Shown here one piece after another: positions 61,591 to 64,000 of a stretch of 64,000 nt of DNA. The DNA comes from Bacteroidales bacterium UBA5326 (GTDB lineage Bacteria > Bacteroidota > Bacteroidia > Bacteroidales > UBA932), in contig DHQY01000004.1 of assembly GCA_002408205.1 (NCBI GenBank), positions 21,225-85,224 of the forward strand. The letters are read 5' to 3'. Both the position numbers and the translations under genes were made by a program. Under the pieces are notes generated by a model that saw only the letters and a program-made list of their open reading frames with translations, was not told the origin of the DNA and ran no database searches. Numbering within the stretch: position 1 is the first letter of the stretch; every line of letters starts with the position of its first letter.

Positions 61591-62934
61591 TTATGAAACG
61601 GGAAGGGGATGGGGTTTGCGGGATATCCGGGAGTTTTCTGCAGCCAGTTGGCCGTTAATGTATACGCTCCTTATAGTATTGGAAAAAGTATGGCCTTCCA
61701 GCGGACTCCACCCGCAGGTATATGCCAGGGATTCTTTGGTGACAGTCATACCATGCGCAGGGTCAATCAAAACTAGATCGGCAAAGTATCCTTCCTTTAA
61801 AAAACCTCTCCGGCTAAGTCCGAAAACTCTTGCCGGACCGTGGCAAAGTCCTTCCACTATCCGGGGTAGTGTAAACAGACCTTTATCGTATAACTCAAGC
61901 ATCATTTGCAGTGAGTGTTGAACAAGAGGCAATCCCGATGGGGCTTGCAGGTAAGGAGCCTGTTTCTCTTCTAATGTATGCGGCGCATGATCCGAACCGA
62001 TGACCCCGATAATTCCTTTTGCCACTGCCTGTCTGAGTGCTTCGCGGTCTTCCATGGTTTTTATGGCCGGATTGCATTTGATTAGGTTGCCCATTTTAGT
62101 GTAATCCCCGTCTGAGAACCATAAATGATGTACGCAGACCTCACCGGTGATTTGCGGATTCCGTATGGCTGCCTCCTGGATTAAAGCCACCTCTTCTTTG
62201 GTGGAAATATGTAGAATGTGCAGGCGGGTACCAAACCGGGTGGCCAGCTCAATTGCTTTCTGCGTAGAGGCAATGCAGGCTTCACGACTTCTGATTGTCG
62301 GGTGCATTTCAACGGGAATGTGTTCGCCGTATTGCTCCTTAGCCTGCTGCAGGTTATGCCGGATTATCGTCTCTTCTTCACAATGTGTGGCAATGATCCC
62401 TTTGTAGTCCCTGAAAAATGTTTCAAGTGCAATGGGATCGTCTACCAGCATATTTCCTGTGGAGGAACCCATAAAAATTTTAAGTCCGCAGCCCGTGGGG
62501 GGCGACGCGGTTACTTCCCCCGCATTCCCGTTTGTGGCGCCCAGGTAGAAACCATAATTTATATAGGAGGTCCGGGCTGCACTGGAATATTTTTCTTTCA
62601 ACAAAGCATCCGTTATTGCCGGAGGATTGTTGTTGGGCATATCCATAAAGGAAGTGACGCCTCCAAGCAGAGCTGCCCGGCTTTCCTGCTCAATGGAGCC
62701 TTTGGCCGGTTGTCCCGGTTCACGGAAATGGACCTGGTCGTCAATAACTCCAGGAATAAGGATCAAACCGGTCCCGTCTACCGTCACATCGGGTTCCGGG
62801 GAAAAAAGCCGTGCGTTTTCCAGTGCCCCGGATCCCTGAAACAATTTCTCTATATAGAGATCATTTATCAGAAGGCACCCATTAAAACAGGCGCCTTCGT
62901 TCACCATTGTTACATTGGTAATAAGTGTGCGCAT
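61591..62934 (-). CDS. pyrC: Dihydroorotase
   Basis: A 447-aa amidohydrolase of pyrimidine synthesis, class I. The metal-binding segment reads DDQVHFREPGQP where DxHxHxREPG is usual: the first metal His is replaced by Gln. KIFMGSST carries the lysine normally carboxylated to bridge the metals, THCEEE and HILHIST supply metal histidines, and GSDHAPHTLEEK the catalytic Asp. Whether the changed position matters is unclear; related dihydroorotases in Bacteroidota may share it. It overlaps the glycosyltransferase gene by one base (TAATG). Confidence 0.88.
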   Translation of the reverse strand: MRTLITNVTMVNEGACFNGCLLINDLYIEKLFQGSGALENARLFSPEPDVTVDGTGLILIPGVIDDQVHFREPGQPAKGSIEQESRAALLGGVTSFMDMPNNNPPAITDALLKEKYSSAARTSYINYGFYLGATNGNAGEVTASPPTGCGLKIFMGSSTGNMLVDDPIALETFFRDYKGIIATHCEEETIIRHNLQQAKEQYGEHIPVEMHPTIRSREACIASTQKAIELATRFGTRLHILHISTKEEVALIQEAAIRNPQITGEVCVHHLWFSDGDYTKMGNLIKCNPAIKTMEDREALRQAVAKGIIGVIGSDHAPHTLEEKQAPYLQAPSGLPLVQHSLQMMLELYDKGLFTLPRIVEGLCHGPARVFGLSRRGFLKEGYFADLVLIDPAHGMTVTKESLAYTCGWSPLEGHTFSNTIRSVYINGQLAAENSRISRKPHPLPVS

Positions 62935-63668
62935 TATATGTTCTGATTACCACGCCGGATTTTACGGAAACGCATCTTTATCACGCCCCAGAATGCCTCG
63001 CCAAAAATACCGCTGCTCATTTTGGATGTGCCTTCGGTCCTGTCTACAAAAATGATGGGGACTTCAACCACCTTGAAGCCCAGCTTGTACGCGTTGTATT
63101 TCATTTCTATCTGGAACCCGTAGCCTTTCATTCGTATATTCTCAAGAGCAATAGCTTCGAGCACTTTTCTCCGGTAGCAAATGAATCCGGCTGTACAGTC
63201 ATACACAGGCATTCCAAGGACGGTCCGCACAAAGGTCGATGCGTAATAAGACATGATTACGCGTCCAATGGGCCAGTTAATAACGCTAATGCCCTTACAG
63301 TATCTGGAGCCGATAGCGGTATCTGCTCCCAGTTCACAGGCCCGGTACAGACGGGGCAGGTCATCGGGATTGTGTGAGAAATCGGCATCCATTTCTATTA
63401 TATAATCGTAGCCTTTCTCAAGACCCCACTTAAAGCCGGTAATGTATGCCGTTCCCAGTCCCAGTTTTCCTTTTCTTTCCAGCATGTGCAAACGTCCGGG
63501 GAAATCGGGCTGTAACCTTCTGATTACTTCTGCAGTACCGTCGGGTGATCCGTCATCAACTATAAGTATATGAAATCCGTCTTCCAGGGAAAAAACTTTT
63601 CTGACAATCTTTTCCGCATTCTCAATCTCGTTATAGGTGGGAATCACCACCAGGATTTTTTTTTGCAT
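62934..63668 (-). CDS. Polyprenol-phosphate-mannose-synthase-like glycosyltransferase family 2
   Basis: A 244-aa GT2 enzyme. VVIPTYNEIENAEKIV and LIVDDGSPDGTAEVI form the nucleotide-binding part and EMDADFSHNPDDLP the metal site; no membrane helices follow, as in the soluble dolichol-phosphate mannosyltransferase type. It probably loads a sugar onto a polyprenyl carrier for periplasmic glycosylation. ATG 63668 is chosen over 63788 because the longer form begins with a low-complexity hydrophobic stretch inside the promoter region. It is the first gene of a three-gene unit with pyrC and the DMT transporter. Confidence 0.92.
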   Translation of the reverse strand: MQKKILVVIPTYNEIENAEKIVRKVFSLEDGFHILIVDDGSPDGTAEVIRRLQPDFPGRLHMLERKGKLGLGTAYITGFKWGLEKGYDYIIEMDADFSHNPDDLPRLYRACELGADTAIGSRYCKGISVINWPIGRVIMSYYASTFVRTVLGMPVYDCTAGFICYRRKVLEAIALENIRMKGYGFQIEMKYNAYKLGFKVVEVPIIFVDRTEGTSKMSSGIFGEAFWGVIKMRFRKIRRGNQNI

Positions 63669-63986
63669 ACAAGAAATCTCGTTATTTGAAACGGAGCAAC
63701 AAATATAGGCATTATTTTTGTGAAAAATTTCTCGCTGATTTTGTGTGAAATAACAAAAAAAGAAGGAAAAAAGTAAAAATATTTGCAAGAATATTTGGAG
63801 AAGAAAAAATAAAACCCTTATCTTTGCAGCCCCTTTCGGAAGAGAAGGGGGAAAGAGAAAAGCTCATTGACATATTGAAAGAAGAAGTACAATTTAAGTA
63901 GTACAATAAAGAGTAGAGCGTTAATTCCGAAAAAAGGAATAAAAACAAAAAAGAGTAGCAGGACGAGCAAACATTATAAAAAATAT
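63669..63986. other. Divergent control region: glycosyltransferase promoter and rRNA leader
   Basis: This 318-base stretch holds a minus-strand TATATTTG box (63707 to 63700) for the glycosyltransferase operon and, on the plus strand, the rRNA promoter followed by an untranslated leader. The leader has a hairpin of CCCCTT with AAGGGG (63830-63850), an AGCTCATTGACATATTG segment like the antitermination region before 16S genes of Bacteroidota, a repeated AGTACAAT, and an ATTCC/GGAAT stem. No protein gene is seen. Confidence 0.7.
63794..63826 (+). promoter_or_regulatory. rRNA operon promoter
   Basis: TTTG (63794-63797), 21 bases, then TATCTTTG (63819-63826), followed by GCAGCCCC. The layout matches promoters of Bacteroidales rRNA operons; transcription should start near 63831. 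Confidence 0.85.
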
Positions 63987-64000
63987 ACAATGAAGAGTTT
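63987..64000 (+). rRNA. rrs: 16S rRNA, first bases only
   Basis: ACAATGAAGAGTTT matches the start of bacterial 16S rRNA (E. coli AAATTGAAGAGTTT) just before the universal GATCCTGGCTCAG, which lies beyond the window. The leader upstream supports this. Confidence 0.88.

Noticed and set aside
63831..63986. Short open frames in the stretch before 16S rRNA
   Set aside because: The sequence has the rRNA promoter and leader pattern, so any frame there is incidental.
1..64000. CRISPR arrays, insertion sequences, prophage or integrase genes
   Set aside because: No regularly spaced repeats, transposase motifs or phage genes were found; the window is continuous core-genome-like DNA.

Overview
The window is chromosomal DNA of an anaerobic member of the Bacteroidota, most likely order Bacteroidales. 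Four things point there. Many genes are preceded by the phylum-specific promoter form (TTTG, about 19-21 bases, TAnnTTTG) rather than E. coli -35/-10 boxes. The primary sigma factor is very short (286 aa). Several families typical of the phylum are present: DUF4301, OadG with a lamin-tail domain, and a bacterial V-type ATPase operon with a DUF2764 gene. Finally, there is a Na+-pumping methylmalonyl-CoA decarboxylase set (propionate formation), with rubrerythrin and HydF suggesting strict anaerobiosis. No species can be named from sequence alone. I see no insertion sequence, prophage, CRISPR array or integrase; the genes are tightly packed, often with 1-30 base overlaps.

Layout. 1-352 is the start of ftsE on the minus strand. 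457-4955 is a co-directional unit of ABC ATPase, membrane partner, YtrA-type GntR regulator and a large outer-membrane barrel, with an AGTGTA/TACACT dyad between promoter and first start codon. 5020-8018 holds an alpha-galactosidase (GH27), a patatin phospholipase, DoxX and a GNAT acetyltransferase. 7509-10120 (minus) is a compact unit of a 42-codon ORF, two D-Ala-D-Ala-ligase-like ATP-grasp enzymes and the GNAT enzyme, lying downstream of guaA. 11912-14566 has YceD, L32, tRNA-Arg(CCU), rubrerythrin and HydF. 14598-17750 has an SGNH hydrolase, MnmD, L31 and a phosphoglucosamine-mutase-like enzyme.

17754-29500 (minus) is a long sodium-bioenergetics block. Methylmalonyl-CoA epimerase and the decarboxylase (alpha, OadG-like, biotin carrier, beta) lead directly into V-type ATPase subunits E, DUF2764, A, B, D, I and K. 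The K subunit carries the residues of the Na+-binding site known from Enterococcus NtpK. The likely logic is that decarboxylation exports Na+ and the rotary enzyme uses or makes the same gradient.

29613-36840 has an LTA-synthase-like phosphotransferase, YebC, a TPR protein, RecF, a DUF721 protein, PdxB and DUF4301. 36851-37374 is a self-contained transcription unit of two unannotated small membrane proteins (44 and 48 aa) with a textbook promoter and a perfect 32-base palindromic terminator. 37396-45632 has a deoxyhypusine-synthase-like enzyme, LysA, a YciO-type protein, Ffh, FolD, a DUF362 protein, a polyferredoxin with an internal twin-arginine motif, and TrmD. 45714-63668 is mostly housekeeping: a DUF349 protein, YidC, YggS, DapF, HtrA, RpoD, an alanine symporter, ArgS, a CLC protein, Tex, a DMT transporter, dihydroorotase and a polyprenol-mannose-type glycosyltransferase. 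The window ends in the promoter and leader of an rRNA operon; the first 14 bases of 16S rRNA are at 63987-64000.

The strongest candidates for something undescribed are the 42-aa peptide / twin ATP-grasp / GNAT unit, whose composition resembles ATP-grasp peptide-modification clusters but with Ddl-type enzymes, and the two-gene small membrane protein operon. Both are inferences from gene layout and motifs and have not been tested.
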